Origin: Paracoccus sp. (in: a-proteobacteria) | GTDB taxonomy: Bacteria; Pseudomonadota; Alphaproteobacteria; Rhodobacterales; Rhodobacteraceae | DNA: 59,602 bases | Direction: 5' to 3' | Assembly: GCF_030604785.1 (NCBI RefSeq) | Contig: NZ_JAUVVF010000015.1 | Span: forward strand, 1-59,602 | Shown here: one piece after another, positions 20,965-30,524 of the stretch | How positions within the stretch are numbered: position 1 is the first letter of the stretch | Layout of the letters: the number at the start of each line of letters is the position of its first letter | Made by a program: the position numbers and the translations under genes | The notes under the pieces: generated by a model | Databases searched by the model: none | What the model saw: only the letters and a program-made list of their open reading frames with translations | Told to the model about the DNA's origin: nothing

Positions 20965-21618
20965 ATGACACAGACCGACCGGGATGCGCTGATCGACGCG
21001 GCGCTGATCCACGTGCCCTTCGAGGGGATGAACCGCGACGCCATCGCGGCAGGGGCGCGCGATATCGGCATGGACCCGGCGCTGGTCGCGGTGCATCTGC
21101 CGCGCGGCGGCGCCGATCTGGCGGCGGCCTATCACCGGCGCGGCGACGGCGCGCTTCGGCGTGCGCTGTCGCTGAACCCGCCCGAGGGCCGGTTCCGCGA
21201 CCGCGTGGCCCAGGCCGTATGGCGTCGGCTGGAACTCTCGGACCCGGAACTGGTGCGCGCGGGCGCGACGGTTCTCGCCCTGCCGCAGAACAGCGCGCTG
21301 GCCGCGCGTCTGGTCTGGGAAAGCGCCGACGTGATCTGGACCGGGCTCGGCGATCCCTCGGACGACCTGAACTGGTATTCCAAGCGGGCGATCCTGTCGG
21401 GCGTGATCTCGGCCAGCGTGCTCTACTGGCTGGGCGACGAATCCGAAGGCCATGCCGAGACGCGCGCCTTCATCGACCGTCGGATCGACGGCGTGATGCG
21501 CTTCGAATCGGTCAAGGCGCAGATCCGCAAGCTTCCCGGCGCCGACCGGCTGGCCAAGGCGGCCTTCGGCTGGGTGCGCGCGCCCCGGCCGCGCGCTCTG
21601 CCCGGTCACGGCCACTGA
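20965..21618 (+). CDS. COQ9-family ubiquinone biosynthesis protein
   Basis: 217 residues with a TetR-like helical N-terminus and the conserved COQ9 C-terminal domain containing DDLNWYSKRAILSGVISASV near 133-152 and the amphipathic helix region after it. COQ9 is a lipid-binding auxiliary factor for the COQ7-type hydroxylase in ubiquinone synthesis. It is found in mitochondria and alphaproteobacteria, fitting the lineage. Followed 9 bp later by a quinone oxidoreductase gene. Confidence 0.93.
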   Translation: MTQTDRDALIDAALIHVPFEGMNRDAIAAGARDIGMDPALVAVHLPRGGADLAAAYHRRGDGALRRALSLNPPEGRFRDRVAQAVWRRLELSDPELVRAGATVLALPQNSALAARLVWESADVIWTGLGDPSDDLNWYSKRAILSGVISASVLYWLGDESEGHAETRAFIDRRIDGVMRFESVKAQIRKLPGADRLAKAAFGWVRAPRPRALPGHGH

Positions 21619-21627
21619 GGGCCCGCG

Positions 21628-22620
21628 ATGATCCCCGACACGATGAAGGCGGTCGAGATCGCCGCCCCCGGCGCCGCCGACCAGCTGCGCCCGACCACGC
21701 GCCCCGTACCCGTGCCCTGCCACGACCAGATCCTGATCCGGCTGGCCTATGCCGGGGTGAACCGCCCCGACGTGCTGCAACGCGCGGGGGCCTATGACCC
21801 GCCGCCGGGCGCCTCGGACCTGCCCGGCCTCGAATGCGCCGGAGAGATCGTCGGCATGGGCGCGGGCGTGACCCGCTGGCGCAAGGGCGAACAGGTCTGC
21901 GCCTTGCTGCCCGGCGGCGGCTATGCCGAATACGCGGTCTGCCACGCCGACCACGCGCTGCGCATCCCCCACGGCATGACCGCGCGAGAGGCCGCCTGCC
22001 TGCCCGAAACCGCCTTCACCATCTGGTCGAACGTGGTCCAGCGCGGCCGCCTGACCGGGGGCGAACGCTTCCTCGTCCATGGCGGCTCGTCCGGCATCGG
22101 CATGATGGCGATCCAGGTGGCCCGCGCGCTTGGCGCCCGCGTCTTCGCCACCGCCGGCAGCGAGGCGAAATGCGATGCCATCCGCGCCCTCGGCGCGACC
22201 GCCATCAACTACCGCAGCGAGGATTTCACCCGCATCCTGCGCGATGCGGGCGGGGCGAACCTGATCCTCGACATGGTGGGCGGCAGCTACATCCCGCGCA
22301 ACATCAAGGCCCTGGCCCAGGACGGGCGGCTGGTCATGATCGCCTTCCTCGAAGGCCCCAAGGTCGAACTGAACTTCGCCCAGATCATGGTGAACCGTCT
22401 GACCGTGACCGGCTCGACCCTGCGCCCGCAATCCGACGTGGCCAAGGCCGAACTGGCCGACGCTCTGCGCAAGCAGCTCTGGCCGATGATCGGGCAGGGC
22501 GCGGTCAGCGTCACGATCGACAGCGAATTCGCGCTGGATCAGGCCGCCGGGGCGCATCGCCGGATGGAAAGCAGCGAGCATATCGGCAAGATCGTCCTCA
22601 GGATCGCCGACGACACCTGA
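21628..22620 (+). CDS. NAD(P)H-quinone oxidoreductase, zinc-less MDR (PIG3 type)
   Basis: 330 residues of the medium-chain dehydrogenase/reductase family without catalytic zinc ligands. GroES-like N-terminus (AYAGVNRPDVLQRAGAYDPP, LPGLECAGEIV) and NADPH fold (RFLVHGGSSGIGMMAIQVAR near 148-167). Expected to reduce quinones or alkenals with NADPH. Start at 21628 or 21643. Same strand and 9 bp after the COQ9 gene. Ends just before repeat copy B. Confidence 0.93.
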   Translation: MIPDTMKAVEIAAPGAADQLRPTTRPVPVPCHDQILIRLAYAGVNRPDVLQRAGAYDPPPGASDLPGLECAGEIVGMGAGVTRWRKGEQVCALLPGGGYAEYAVCHADHALRIPHGMTAREAACLPETAFTIWSNVVQRGRLTGGERFLVHGGSSGIGMMAIQVARALGARVFATAGSEAKCDAIRALGATAINYRSEDFTRILRDAGGANLILDMVGGSYIPRNIKALAQDGRLVMIAFLEGPKVELNFAQIMVNRLTVTGSTLRPQSDVAKAELADALRKQLWPMIGQGAVSVTIDSEFALDQAAGAHRRMESSEHIGKIVLRIADDT

Positions 22621-22635
22621 TCGCGCCACGCGCCT

Positions 22636-22705
22636 CTTTGCCTTGGTGCAAATATCCTCGGGGGGTCCGGGGGGCGAAGCGCCCCCGGCCGTCGCGGGAC
22701 GCAAG
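22636..22705. repeat. Dispersed palindromic repeat, copy B
   Basis: Read on the minus strand: CTTGCG-TCC-CGCGAC, GGCC, a GGGGGCGCTTCGCCCCC hairpin, GGA, then core CCCCCCGAGGATATTTGCAC and CAAGGCAAAG. The module order is the same as copy D inside hrpB. It fills the gap between the convergent quinone oxidoreductase and RNase T2 genes. Confidence 0.85.
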
Positions 22706-22734
22706 GGGCGGTGACCGCAGGCGCAGGCGCGGCT

Positions 22735-23382
22735 TCAGCGCGGCGCCTCCATCACGATGCGCGCTCGTCCGCAATCGCGCCGCACATCGGGCGCGCAGCG
22801 GCGCGGCTCCAGATCGCGGGTCAGGCAGATGCACAGCTCGGTCAGCGCGCCGTCGCGGCAGATCACCGTCACGCCGTCTGCCTCCAGCATCGGGTTCGCC
22901 TCCAGGATTGCCTGCTCGATCACAAGCGGCGGCAGGCTCACATCGCGCGGCAGCCGCTCGAGGATCTCGGGGATCGCGATGCTGCCGGCCGCCTGGCGCG
23001 TGGCATCGAAATAGCCGGCGGCAGGCAGGTCGCTGCATCGGCCATGCTTCTGCCATTGATGCCAGGCCAGCCCGGCCGAGCCCATCACATCAGCCATCGC
23101 AGCCGTCTCGCGGCGAGACGGGTCGCGGTGGCGGCTTCGGCAATATTCGGGCCAACCCTCTTCGTTCTGGGGCCAGAGCCCGTGCACCGTGAAGCCCCGG
23201 CCGGTGCCGGGTGCACATTCCGCTGCGCCGCGCGCATCGCCGGTTCGGCTGCACCAGGCGGGCTGCCATGACAGCGCCAGGATGTAATAGTCGAAGCGGC
23301 CCGCCACGTCGCGGGAATGCGCGGCAACGGGCATCCACAGGGCGGCAAGCAGCGCCAAAGCGGGGGTCAGAACGGAACGCAT
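22735..23382 (-). CDS. Secreted RNase T2-family ribonuclease
   Basis: 215 residues with a signal peptide (MRSVLTPALALLAALWMPVA, cleavage near AHS). The two RNase T2 motifs are present: CAS I FTVHGLWPQ (catalytic His67) and CAS II WHQWQKHGRC (His113). In most members the CAS II motif carries Glu where this protein has Gln109 (HQW), so catalysis may be altered. Many Cys residues suggest disulfides. Expected to act in the periplasm or outside on single-stranded RNA. Divergent from trcR. Confidence 0.93.
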   Translation of the reverse strand: MRSVLTPALALLAALWMPVAAHSRDVAGRFDYYILALSWQPAWCSRTGDARGAAECAPGTGRGFTVHGLWPQNEEGWPEYCRSRHRDPSRRETAAMADVMGSAGLAWHQWQKHGRCSDLPAAGYFDATRQAAGSIAIPEILERLPRDVSLPPLVIEQAILEANPMLEADGVTVICRDGALTELCICLTRDLEPRRCAPDVRRDCGRARIVMEAPR

Positions 23383-23569
23383 CAGGCGAGCCTAGCGCGG
23401 CAAAAGCGGCTGACAAGCGGCTTTGCGCATGAATCCTCTTTTCCCCGCAGCCTGAAAACGCTATATCCCCCGGCAATTCCCCCGACACCCGAGGAATGGC
23501 GCCCGCCGAAAGCCGATTTCCCGGCCCAAGCCCTCCATGGTCAGGGACCACGATGCGAAGGAGACTGAC

Positions 23570-24325
23570 ATGAGCAAGCCGCTGATGGCCAAGGCCACTG
23601 CCGTCTGGCTGGTGGACAACACCACGCTCAGCTTCAAGCAGATCGGCGATTTCTGCGGTCTGCACGAGCTTGAGGTCCAGGGCATCGCCGATGGCGATGT
23701 GGCGATGGGCGTGAAGGGTTACGACCCCGTCGCCTCGAACCAGCTTGACCCCGAAGAGATCAAGCGCGGCGAGGCGAGCCCCGCCTACAAGCTGCGGCTG
23801 AAGCACAACCCCGCCGCCGAAGGCGAGGAAAAGCGCCGCGGGCCGCGCTACACGCCCCTGTCCAAGCGTCAGGACCGCCCGAACGCGATCCTGTGGCTGG
23901 TCAAGTTCCACCCGGAACTGGCGGATGCGCAGATCGCCAAGCTGGTCGGCACGACGAAGCCCACCATCACCTCGATCCGCGAGCGCACGCACTGGAACAT
24001 CCAGAACATGCAGCCGATCGACCCGGTCGCGCTTGGCCTCTGCCGCCAGACCGAACTGGACGCCGCCGTCCAGAAGGCTGCCAAGAAGAAGGCCGCCGAG
24101 GGTGGCGTGATGACCGATGACGAACGCCGCATGCTGGTCAGCACCGAAACCTCGCTGGCCATGTCGGACGAGCCGCGCCTGCCCAGCTCGATCGCCGGTC
24201 TGGAGAACTTCAGCCTGACCCGCGAAGAGAAGAAGCCCGAGGCTGAACTGGATGCCGACAGCTTCTTCAATCTGCCCGACAATGACGATGACGAAGATGA
24301 CGAGGATGATAACGGCCGCCGCTGA
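23570..24325 (+). CDS. trcR: DUF1013 protein, cell-cycle transcriptional regulator TrcR type
   Basis: 251 residues. The conserved N-terminal two thirds (MSKPLMAKATAVWLVDNTTL, then DRPNAILWLVKFHPEL and KPTITSIRERTHWNI) contain HTH-like helices; DUF1013 is alphaproteobacterial and is annotated as the cell-cycle regulator TrcR. The C-terminus is strikingly acidic, ending in a run of Asp/Glu (DNDDDEDDEDDNGRR). AAGGAG precedes the ATG at good spacing. Followed by a strong terminator. The DNA targets are unknown. Confidence 0.9.
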   Translation: MSKPLMAKATAVWLVDNTTLSFKQIGDFCGLHELEVQGIADGDVAMGVKGYDPVASNQLDPEEIKRGEASPAYKLRLKHNPAAEGEEKRRGPRYTPLSKRQDRPNAILWLVKFHPELADAQIAKLVGTTKPTITSIRERTHWNIQNMQPIDPVALGLCRQTELDAAVQKAAKKKAAEGGVMTDDERRMLVSTETSLAMSDEPRLPSSIAGLENFSLTREEKKPEAELDADSFFNLPDNDDDEDDEDDNGRR

Positions 24326-24340
24326 GCCGCCTCACATCAA

Positions 24341-24368
24341 AAAAGGCCGGGCGATTGCCCGGCCTTTT
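24341..24368. terminator. Intrinsic terminator of trcR (bidirectional)
   Basis: AAAAGGCCGGGC (24341-24352), loop GATT, GCCCGGCCTTTT (24357-24368), between the convergent trcR and GlsB-type genes. Confidence 0.95.
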
Positions 24369-24388
24369 GCGTTCTGCCCGATGCGCGG

Positions 24389-24649
24389 TCAGGCGCGGCT
24401 GCGGCCGCTGATCGCGCGGACCAGCCAGATCAGGATCACCGCGCCGATCACCGCGACGATCAGTTGGCCGATGATGCCACCAAGCGTGGCGTCGAACAGC
24501 AGGCGGAACAGCCAGTTGCCCAGCAGCGCGCCGACGATGCCCAGAACGATGTTCAGCAGCAGCGTATGGTCTCCCTTCATGATGCGCTCGGCGATCCAGC
24601 CTGCCAGCGCACCAAGGATGATCGTCATGATCCAGCCGAAACCTTCCAT
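24389..24649 (-). CDS. GlsB/YeaQ/YmgE-family stress-response membrane protein
   Basis: 86 residues made of three hydrophobic helices: MEGFGWIMTIILGALAGWIA, LLLNIVLGIVGALLGNWLF and GQLIVAVIGAVILIWLVRAI, with Gly-rich packing typical of the 'transglycosylase-associated' family. The function is unknown; members are often induced by envelope or stationary-phase stress. AAGGGG precedes the ATG. Confidence 0.92.
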   Translation of the reverse strand: MEGFGWIMTIILGALAGWIAERIMKGDHTLLLNIVLGIVGALLGNWLFRLLFDATLGGIIGQLIVAVIGAVILIWLVRAISGRSRA

Positions 24650-24765
24650 GTCTTTGCCCCTTCGTCAGGTTGTGGGGCGCGTCCCTGCGACGGCCCGTCG
24701 CAGCGATAATGCCGCAACGGGCCAATGCGTTCCCTTGCAGGGTCGGGACCGGATCCGGCAGGCGG

Positions 24766-26238
24766 TCAGACCGACAGGCAGATATACTTCATCTCGAGGA
24801 AATCCTCGGCCCCGTGGCGGCTGCCCTCGCGGCCAAGGCCCGATTGCTTGACCCCGCCGAAAGGCGCGACCTCGGTCGAGATGATGCCCGTGTTCACGCC
24901 GACAATGCCGTATTCCAGCGCCTCCTGCACGCGGGTGATGCGGCCGATATCGCGGGCGTAGAAGTAGGAGGCCAGGCCGAAGATCGTGTCATTGGCCTTG
25001 GCGATCACCTCGTCCTCGGTCTCGAATTTGAACAGGGGGGCAAGGGGGCCGAAGGTTTCCTCGGTCGAGACCTTCATGTCGTCCTTCACGCCCGTCATCA
25101 CGGTCGGCTCGAAGAACAGGCCCTTGATCCGCTTGCCGCCGGTGACGACTGCCCCGCCGCCATCCAGCACGTCGCGGATATGGTCCTCGACCTTCTCGAC
25201 GGCGTCCTCGTTGATCAGCGGGCCGGTGGTGACGCCATCCTCAAGCCCGTCGCCCACGCGCAGCTTGTCCACGGCGGCGGCCAGCTTTTTCGCAAAGGCG
25301 TCATAGACCCCGGCCTGCACATAGATGCGGTTCGCGCAGACGCAGGTCTGGCCGTTGTTGCGGAATTTCGAGGCCATCGCCCCTTCGACGGCAGCATCCA
25401 GATCGGCGTCGTCAAAGACGATGAAGGGCGCGTTGCCGCCCAGCTCCATCGAGCATTTCATCACCTGATCGGCGGCCTGACGCAGCAGGATGCGCCCGAC
25501 CTCGGTCGAGCCGGTGAAGGTCAGCTTGCGCACGGTCGGGTTCTCGCAGAATTCCTTGCCGATATCGCTGGCCCGCGACGAGGTGACGACCGACAGGATG
25601 CCCTTGGGCAGGCCCGCGCGTTCCCCCAGCACCGCCATGGCCAGCGCCGATAGCGGCGTTTCCGCCGCCGGGCGTGCGACGAAGCCGCAGCCCACCGCCA
25701 AAGCGGGCGCGGCCTTGCGCGCGATCATGGCGTTGGGGAAGTTCCAGGGCGTGATCGAGCCCACCACGCCGATCGGCTGGCGGATCACGGTGATGCGCTT
25801 GTCGCGCATATGGCCGGGGATCGTCTCGCCATAGATGCGCTTGGCCTCTTCGCCGAACCACTCGATGAAGCTGGCGCCATAGGCGATCTCGCCCTTGGCC
25901 TCGGCCAGGGGCTTGCCCATCTCGGCGGTCAGGATAGTGCCCAGATCGTCCTGATTGGCCATCATCAGGTCGAACCACTTTCGCATGACCTGTGCGCGTT
26001 CCTTGGCGGGGCGGGCGGCCCAGTCCTTCATCGCGGCCTCGGCGGCGGCGATAGCGCGTGCGGTCTCGGCCCGGCCCAGATCGGCGACGCGGGCGATCAC
26101 GTCTCCGCGTGCGGGGTTCGTCACCTCGAATGTGGCGCCGTCATCGGCATCGACCCATTCGCCCGCCACGAAGGCGCGCGTTTCCAGCAGCGAGGGATCT
26201 TTCAGCAGGGCCTTCAGGTCGGTGTCTTGCGCGGTCAT
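24766..26238 (-). CDS. gabD: Succinate-semialdehyde dehydrogenase
   Basis: 490 residues of the aldehyde dehydrogenase superfamily, oxidising succinate semialdehyde to succinate at the end of the GABA pathway. ITPWNFPNAMIARKAAPALA (cofactor site), LTFTGSTEVGR, catalytic Glu in MELGGNAPFIVF and catalytic Cys in NNGQTCVCANRIYV are present. The C-terminal GGVKQSGLGREGS is typical of GabD. The start at 26238 has GAGG upstream. No GABA transaminase is next to it, so substrate is by family likeness. Confidence 0.93.
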   Translation of the reverse strand: MTAQDTDLKALLKDPSLLETRAFVAGEWVDADDGATFEVTNPARGDVIARVADLGRAETARAIAAAEAAMKDWAARPAKERAQVMRKWFDLMMANQDDLGTILTAEMGKPLAEAKGEIAYGASFIEWFGEEAKRIYGETIPGHMRDKRITVIRQPIGVVGSITPWNFPNAMIARKAAPALAVGCGFVARPAAETPLSALAMAVLGERAGLPKGILSVVTSSRASDIGKEFCENPTVRKLTFTGSTEVGRILLRQAADQVMKCSMELGGNAPFIVFDDADLDAAVEGAMASKFRNNGQTCVCANRIYVQAGVYDAFAKKLAAAVDKLRVGDGLEDGVTTGPLINEDAVEKVEDHIRDVLDGGGAVVTGGKRIKGLFFEPTVMTGVKDDMKVSTEETFGPLAPLFKFETEDEVIAKANDTIFGLASYFYARDIGRITRVQEALEYGIVGVNTGIISTEVAPFGGVKQSGLGREGSRHGAEDFLEMKYICLSV

Positions 26239-26374
26239 GGCTGCCTCATCGGGGTTCTTGCGGGGGCATGATGACCATGCGCCCGACAGGTTGTCAAAGC
26301 GGGTTGAACCAAAACGGCCCGGCCTGCGTTCCAGTGGCAATCGCCAGGCTGTCCCTCTTGGCGATCTCTCTGGA

Positions 26375-26400
26375 GGGCGGCGCGTTTCCCCGCGCCGCCC
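26375..26400 (-). terminator. GC hairpin after the TPP enzyme / P1 peptidase operon
   Basis: GGGCGGCGCG (26375-26384), loop TTTCCC, CGCGCCGCCC (26391-26400), 9 bases past the P1 peptidase stop. A 10-bp perfect stem without a clear T-run. A second, weaker stem (ATCGCCA at 26340, TGGCGAT at 26359) lies further on. Confidence 0.55.
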
Positions 26401-26408
26401 GTTCCATG

Positions 26409-27389
26409 TCAGGCCATCCGCCAGCAGGGTTGCAGATCGCCGGGCGCCGGACGCGCGGCAAAGACCGCCCGCGCAATCGCCCGCGCCAGAACCGCAGCCC
26501 CCGCATGGCCAAGCGCGAAGCTGTCCAGCGGATCGGCCAGGGGCCGCGCCCCGGTTGAGGCCGCAAAGACCAGATCGCCGTCCAAAGGCGTGTGGCTGGG
26601 CACCAGCGCGCGCGCCATGCCGTCATGGGACGCGACCGCCAGCCGTTGCAGCGCCGCCTTGTCCAAGGCCGCATCGGTGGCGACGATGGCGATGGTCGTC
26701 GCCTCGCCCAGCCGCTTTGTCGGGGGCGGCTCGAGGTCGGCGGGAAAGGTCGCGGGCAGGCCGAGGCCGCCGAATTCGTCGCCCATCTCCCACGGGGCGG
26801 CCCAGAAATGGCGGCTATCCCCGACATTCGCCTGGCCGAGCGCGTTCACCACGACCAGCGCGCCGATGGTCGCCCCCGTGCTGAGCACCGCCGAGGCCGA
26901 ACCGACCCCGCCCTTGAGGGTGCCCGTCATCGCCCCGATCCCCGCGCCGTGGCTGCCAAGCGCGAAATCCGCGCCGGCCCTCTGCCACGCGGCTTGCCCA
27001 AGCGCAGGATAGGGGTTCTGCCGCCAATCCTTGTCGCCGCCATTCAGCAGGTCAAAGACGATGGCGCCCGGCACGATGGGCACGCGCGCGGGGCCGACCG
27101 CAAAGCCGCGCCCGGCCTGATGTAGCGCCTCCATCACGCCGTCGCAGGCCGCAAGGCCAAAGGCCGAGCCGCCAGACAGGACCAGCGCATCCACGCCCGG
27201 CACCAGCTTGTCGGGGGCCAGAAGGTCGGTCTCGCGCGTGCCGGGCGCTCCGCCCATCACATGGACGCTGGCCGCGAAGGGCGCGTCGGCGGTCAGCACC
27301 GTCACCCCTGATTTCAGGCGCGCATCATCGGCATGGCCGACGCGCAGACCGGCCACGTCCGTGATCAGGTTGCGGGGACCGGGCCTCAT
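26409..27389 (-). CDS. P1-family peptidase (DmpA/NylC-type N-terminal nucleophile hydrolase)
   Basis: 326 residues. Motifs: [40 protein letters not shown] and [17 protein letters not shown]; the self-cleavage region is the segment [16 protein letters not shown], where the new N-terminal Thr would act as nucleophile. The residue before it is Ala rather than the Asn or Gly I remember from studied members, so processing should be checked. Substrates in the family range from beta-aminopeptides to nylon oligomers. It overlaps the TPP enzyme gene by 4 bases (ATGA). Confidence 0.92.
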   Translation of the reverse strand: MRPGPRNLITDVAGLRVGHADDARLKSGVTVLTADAPFAASVHVMGGAPGTRETDLLAPDKLVPGVDALVLSGGSAFGLAACDGVMEALHQAGRGFAVGPARVPIVPGAIVFDLLNGGDKDWRQNPYPALGQAAWQRAGADFALGSHGAGIGAMTGTLKGGVGSASAVLSTGATIGALVVVNALGQANVGDSRHFWAAPWEMGDEFGGLGLPATFPADLEPPPTKRLGEATTIAIVATDAALDKAALQRLAVASHDGMARALVPSHTPLDGDLVFAASTGARPLADPLDSFALGHAGAAVLARAIARAVFAARPAPGDLQPCWRMA

Positions 27390-29035
27390 CCCATCGCCTT
27401 GGCGCGGATTTCCGACAGGGTGGCGAAGCTGGTCAGCGCCTCGGGGTCCAGCGCCAGTTCGACCACCGCGAAGCGCCCCGAATCGCGCGCCCGCCCGAAG
27501 GCTTCGGCGAAATCCTCGTTCCGGGTGACGCGCTCGCCATGTCCGCCATAGGCGCGGGCCAGCGCGGCAAAGTCGGGATTGGCGAGATCCGTCCCCGAGA
27601 CGCGGCCCGGATAGGTTTTTTCCTGATGCATCCGGATCGTGCCATAGCGGCCGTTATTCGCCACGATCACGATGGGCGTCGCGCCGTGCTGGGCGGCGGT
27701 CGAAAGCTCGTTCAGGGTCATCTGGAAGCAGCCGTCGCCCGCCATCGTCACCACGACCCGCCCGGGATGGGCCAGCGAGGCCGCGATCCCGGCAGGCAGG
27801 CCATAGCCCATCGACCCCGAGGTCGGCGCGATCTGCGTCCGCGCCCGCTTGAAGCGGAAATAGCGATGGACAAACGCCGCGTAATTGCCCGCGCCGTTGG
27901 TGATGATCGCATCCTCGGGCAGGTTCGCGGACAGCCAGCAGACGACCTGTTCCATCGTGACCTCGCCCGGCGTGGGGCGGGGCGTCTGCCAATCCTCGTA
28001 ATGGGCGCGCAGGCTGGCGGTCCAGTCGTCCCACCGGCGCGGGGCGGGGCTCTCCGCCAGCGCCTGAAGCGCGGCGCGCGGGCAGGCCGGGATGCCTGGA
28101 TCGGCACGCCACAGGCGCCCGATCTCGTCAGGCGCGGCGCTGACATGGATGATGCGCCGCCCCTGCGCCGAGGGGTGCATCAGCGTATAGCCCCCCGTCA
28201 GCGTGTCCCCCATCCGCGAGCCGAGCGACAGGATGCAATCGGCCTGCCGCAGGGCCTCGCCCATGCGGGTGTTCATGCCGACGCCCAGATCGCCCCCGTA
28301 ATTGGGATGGCGGTTGTCCATGTAATCCTGCCGCCGGAAGGGCACGGCGACGGGCAGGCCCCAGCCTTCGGCAAAGGCGACCAGCCTGTCGGCATCGTCC
28401 TGCGACCACAGCGCGCCGCCGGGAATGACCAGGGGGCGCTCGGACGCGGCCAGCGCATCGCGGATCGCCTCCAGCTGGGCGGACGCGATGCCCGCGACGG
28501 GGCGAGGCGCGGGGGGCAGGTCGGGGATGGCGGCGCTGGCCGCCAGCATGTCCTCGGGCAGGGCCAGAACGACGGGGCCGGGGCGGCCCGATTGCGCCAG
28601 ATCGAAGGCGCGGGCGATGTATTCGGGAATGCGGTCGGTCTGGTCGATCTGGGCGACCCATTTCGCCAGCCCGCCGAACATCTGGCGGTAATCCACCTCC
28701 TGAAAGGCGTCGCGGTCGCGGTCCTCGCGCGCGATCTGGCCGATGAACAGGATCATCGGCGTGGAATCCTGCTGGGCGACATGGACGCCCGCGCTGGCAT
28801 TCGTGGCGCCGGGGCCGCGCGTGACGAAGCAGATGCCGGGGCGCCCGGTCAGCTTGCCCGTGGCCTCGGCCATCATCGCCGCGCCGCCCTCGTGGCGGCA
28901 GACGACATTCTGGATGCCCGCATCGTGCAGCCCGTCCAGCACCGCCAGAAAGCTTTCCCCCGGCACCGAAAAGACCCGCCCCACGCCATGCGCGCGCAGC
29001 GCATCGACCAGGATCTGTCCGCCATGTCGCATCAT
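27386..29035 (-). CDS. Thiamine-diphosphate-dependent enzyme, acetolactate-synthase-like
   Basis: 549 residues with the three-domain ThDP fold. The cofactor-activating Glu is in [20 protein letters not shown] (near 45-64), the central domain follows, and the ThDP/Mg motif [12 protein letters not shown]...VIVANN is near 425-455. It resembles acetolactate synthase large subunits and benzoylformate/oxalyl-CoA decarboxylases, but there is no small regulatory subunit and ilvC is 16 kb away, so catabolic decarboxylation or carboligation is equally likely. Two adjacent ATGs at 29035 and 29032 follow AAGGGGG. First gene of a two-gene operon. Confidence 0.92.
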   Translation of the reverse strand: MMRHGGQILVDALRAHGVGRVFSVPGESFLAVLDGLHDAGIQNVVCRHEGGAAMMAEATGKLTGRPGICFVTRGPGATNASAGVHVAQQDSTPMILFIGQIAREDRDRDAFQEVDYRQMFGGLAKWVAQIDQTDRIPEYIARAFDLAQSGRPGPVVLALPEDMLAASAAIPDLPPAPRPVAGIASAQLEAIRDALAASERPLVIPGGALWSQDDADRLVAFAEGWGLPVAVPFRRQDYMDNRHPNYGGDLGVGMNTRMGEALRQADCILSLGSRMGDTLTGGYTLMHPSAQGRRIIHVSAAPDEIGRLWRADPGIPACPRAALQALAESPAPRRWDDWTASLRAHYEDWQTPRPTPGEVTMEQVVCWLSANLPEDAIITNGAGNYAAFVHRYFRFKRARTQIAPTSGSMGYGLPAGIAASLAHPGRVVVTMAGDGCFQMTLNELSTAAQHGATPIVIVANNGRYGTIRMHQEKTYPGRVSGTDLANPDFAALARAYGGHGERVTRNEDFAEAFGRARDSGRFAVVELALDPEALTSFATLSEIRAKAMG

Positions 29036-29134
29036 CCACCCCCTTGCTTTCCGGGCGCAGGCTGGCCCATCGCGGCGCCGGGCGCAACCGGCCGCCCTTT
29101 ACAGCCGCCCCGCCCGCGCCTATCTGCAAGGCCC

Positions 29135-29608
29135 ATGGCCAAGACCGATGACAGCAAGAACTACAAGGTGATCGCCGAGAACCGGCGCGCGCGCTTCGAC
29201 TATTTCATCGAGAGCGATCTCGAGGTCGGCATCGTGCTGACCGGGTCCGAGGTGAAATCGCTGCGCACCGGCCAGTCCAACATCGCGGAAAGCTACGCCT
29301 CGGTCGAGGGGGGCGAATTGTGGCTGATCAACGGCTACATCGCCGCCTTGCCCCATGCCGGCGTCTTCGGCCACGAGGAACGCCGGCGCCGCAAGCTGCT
29401 GGTCTCGCGCAAGGAACTGGCGCGGCTGTGGCAGGCGATCGGGCGCGAGGGCATGACCCTTGTGCCGCTGGTCATGTATTTCAACCACAAGGGCCGGGTG
29501 AAGCTGAAGATCGGCATCGCCAAGGGCAAGAAGGTCGCCGACAAGCGCGAAACCAGCGCGAAACGCGACTGGAACCGGCAGAAACAGCGGCTGCTGAAGC
29601 AGGGCTGA
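29135..29608 (+). CDS. smpB: SsrA-binding protein SmpB
   Basis: 157 residues, normal length. It carries tmRNA to stalled ribosomes in trans-translation. [37 protein letters not shown] and the basic C-terminal tail [20 protein letters not shown] are family signatures. The ATG at 29135 is preceded by GCAAGG. No ssrA gene is visible in this window. Confidence 0.98.
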   Translation: MAKTDDSKNYKVIAENRRARFDYFIESDLEVGIVLTGSEVKSLRTGQSNIAESYASVEGGELWLINGYIAALPHAGVFGHEERRRRKLLVSRKELARLWQAIGREGMTLVPLVMYFNHKGRVKLKIGIAKGKKVADKRETSAKRDWNRQKQRLLKQG

Positions 29609-29669
29609 CCATTGCGGCCCGGCCCGCCACCCTGTAGATCGGGGCGGCACGGCGCAAAGGGGGGCTGCG

Positions 29670-30524
29670 ATGCAGGACGATCCACGGGTGCTGGTCTCGA
29701 CCGACTGGCTGGCGGCTCGGCTGGACGATCCGCAGCTGCGCGTCCTCGATGCCAGCTGGCACATGCCCGCCTTGGGGCGCGATGCCCGCGCCGAATTCGC
29801 AGCCGCCCATATCCCCGGCGCGCGCTTCTTCGACATCGACGCCATCAGCGACACCCGCTCGGCCCTGCCGCATATGGCCCCGCCGCCCGAGACATTCGCC
29901 AGCCGCGTCCGCGCGCTTGGCGTGGGCGACGGCCAGCAGGTCGTGATCTACGACGACAGCGCCGTCCGCAGCGCGGCGCGGGCCTGGTGGACCTTTCGCC
30001 TGATGGGCTACCGCGACGTCGCGGTGCTGGATGGCGGTCTGGGCAAATGGCGGGCCGAGGGGCGGGTGCTGGACAGTCAGCCCGCCACGATCCGCGACCG
30101 CCATCTGACGCCCCGCCGCCAGCCCGATCTGGTCTGCGACGTGACGCAGGTCGCCCGCGCGGCCAAGCTGGGCGATCCGCAGATCGTCGATGCCCGCGCC
30201 CCCGAACGCTTTCGCGGCGAGGCGCCCGAACCCCGGCCTGGCCTGCGTGCGGGCCACATTCCCGGATCGCTGAACCTGCCCTTCGGCCGGCTTCTGAACG
30301 AGGACGGCACGCTGAAGGCGCCGGACGACCTGCGCGAGGCCTTCGCGCAGGCGGGCGTCGATCTGGCGCGGCCCGTCATCACGACCTGCGGCAGCGGCGT
30401 GACCGCCGCGATCCTGTTTCTGGCGCTGGAACGGATCGGCCACCAGAACCACGCGCTTTACGACGGAAGCTGGACCGAATGGGGCAGCTTTCCCGACCTG
30501 ACCATCGCAACCGGAGACGCCTGA
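29670..30524 (+). CDS. sseA: 3-mercaptopyruvate sulfurtransferase
   Basis: 284 residues with two rhodanese domains. The C-terminal active loop TTCGSGVTAAILFLAL has the CGSGVT motif of mercaptopyruvate sulfurtransferases rather than the thiosulfate type. AHIPGARFFDIDAISDTRS is the CDC25-like N-terminal motif. Likely role: transfer of sulfane sulfur from 3-mercaptopyruvate in cysteine catabolism. AAGGGGGG precedes the ATG. Its stop overlaps the next start (TGATG). Confidence 0.95.
   Translation: MQDDPRVLVSTDWLAARLDDPQLRVLDASWHMPALGRDARAEFAAAHIPGARFFDIDAISDTRSALPHMAPPPETFASRVRALGVGDGQQVVIYDDSAVRSAARAWWTFRLMGYRDVAVLDGGLGKWRAEGRVLDSQPATIRDRHLTPRRQPDLVCDVTQVARAAKLGDPQIVDARAPERFRGEAPEPRPGLRAGHIPGSLNLPFGRLLNEDGTLKAPDDLREAFAQAGVDLARPVITTCGSGVTAAILFLALERIGHQNHALYDGSWTEWGSFPDLTIATGDA

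Noticed and set aside
27386..29035. TPP enzyme as the biosynthetic acetolactate synthase (ilvB)
   Set aside because: No regulatory small subunit follows, ilvC is about 16 kb away in a separate unit, and the partner gene is a peptidase.
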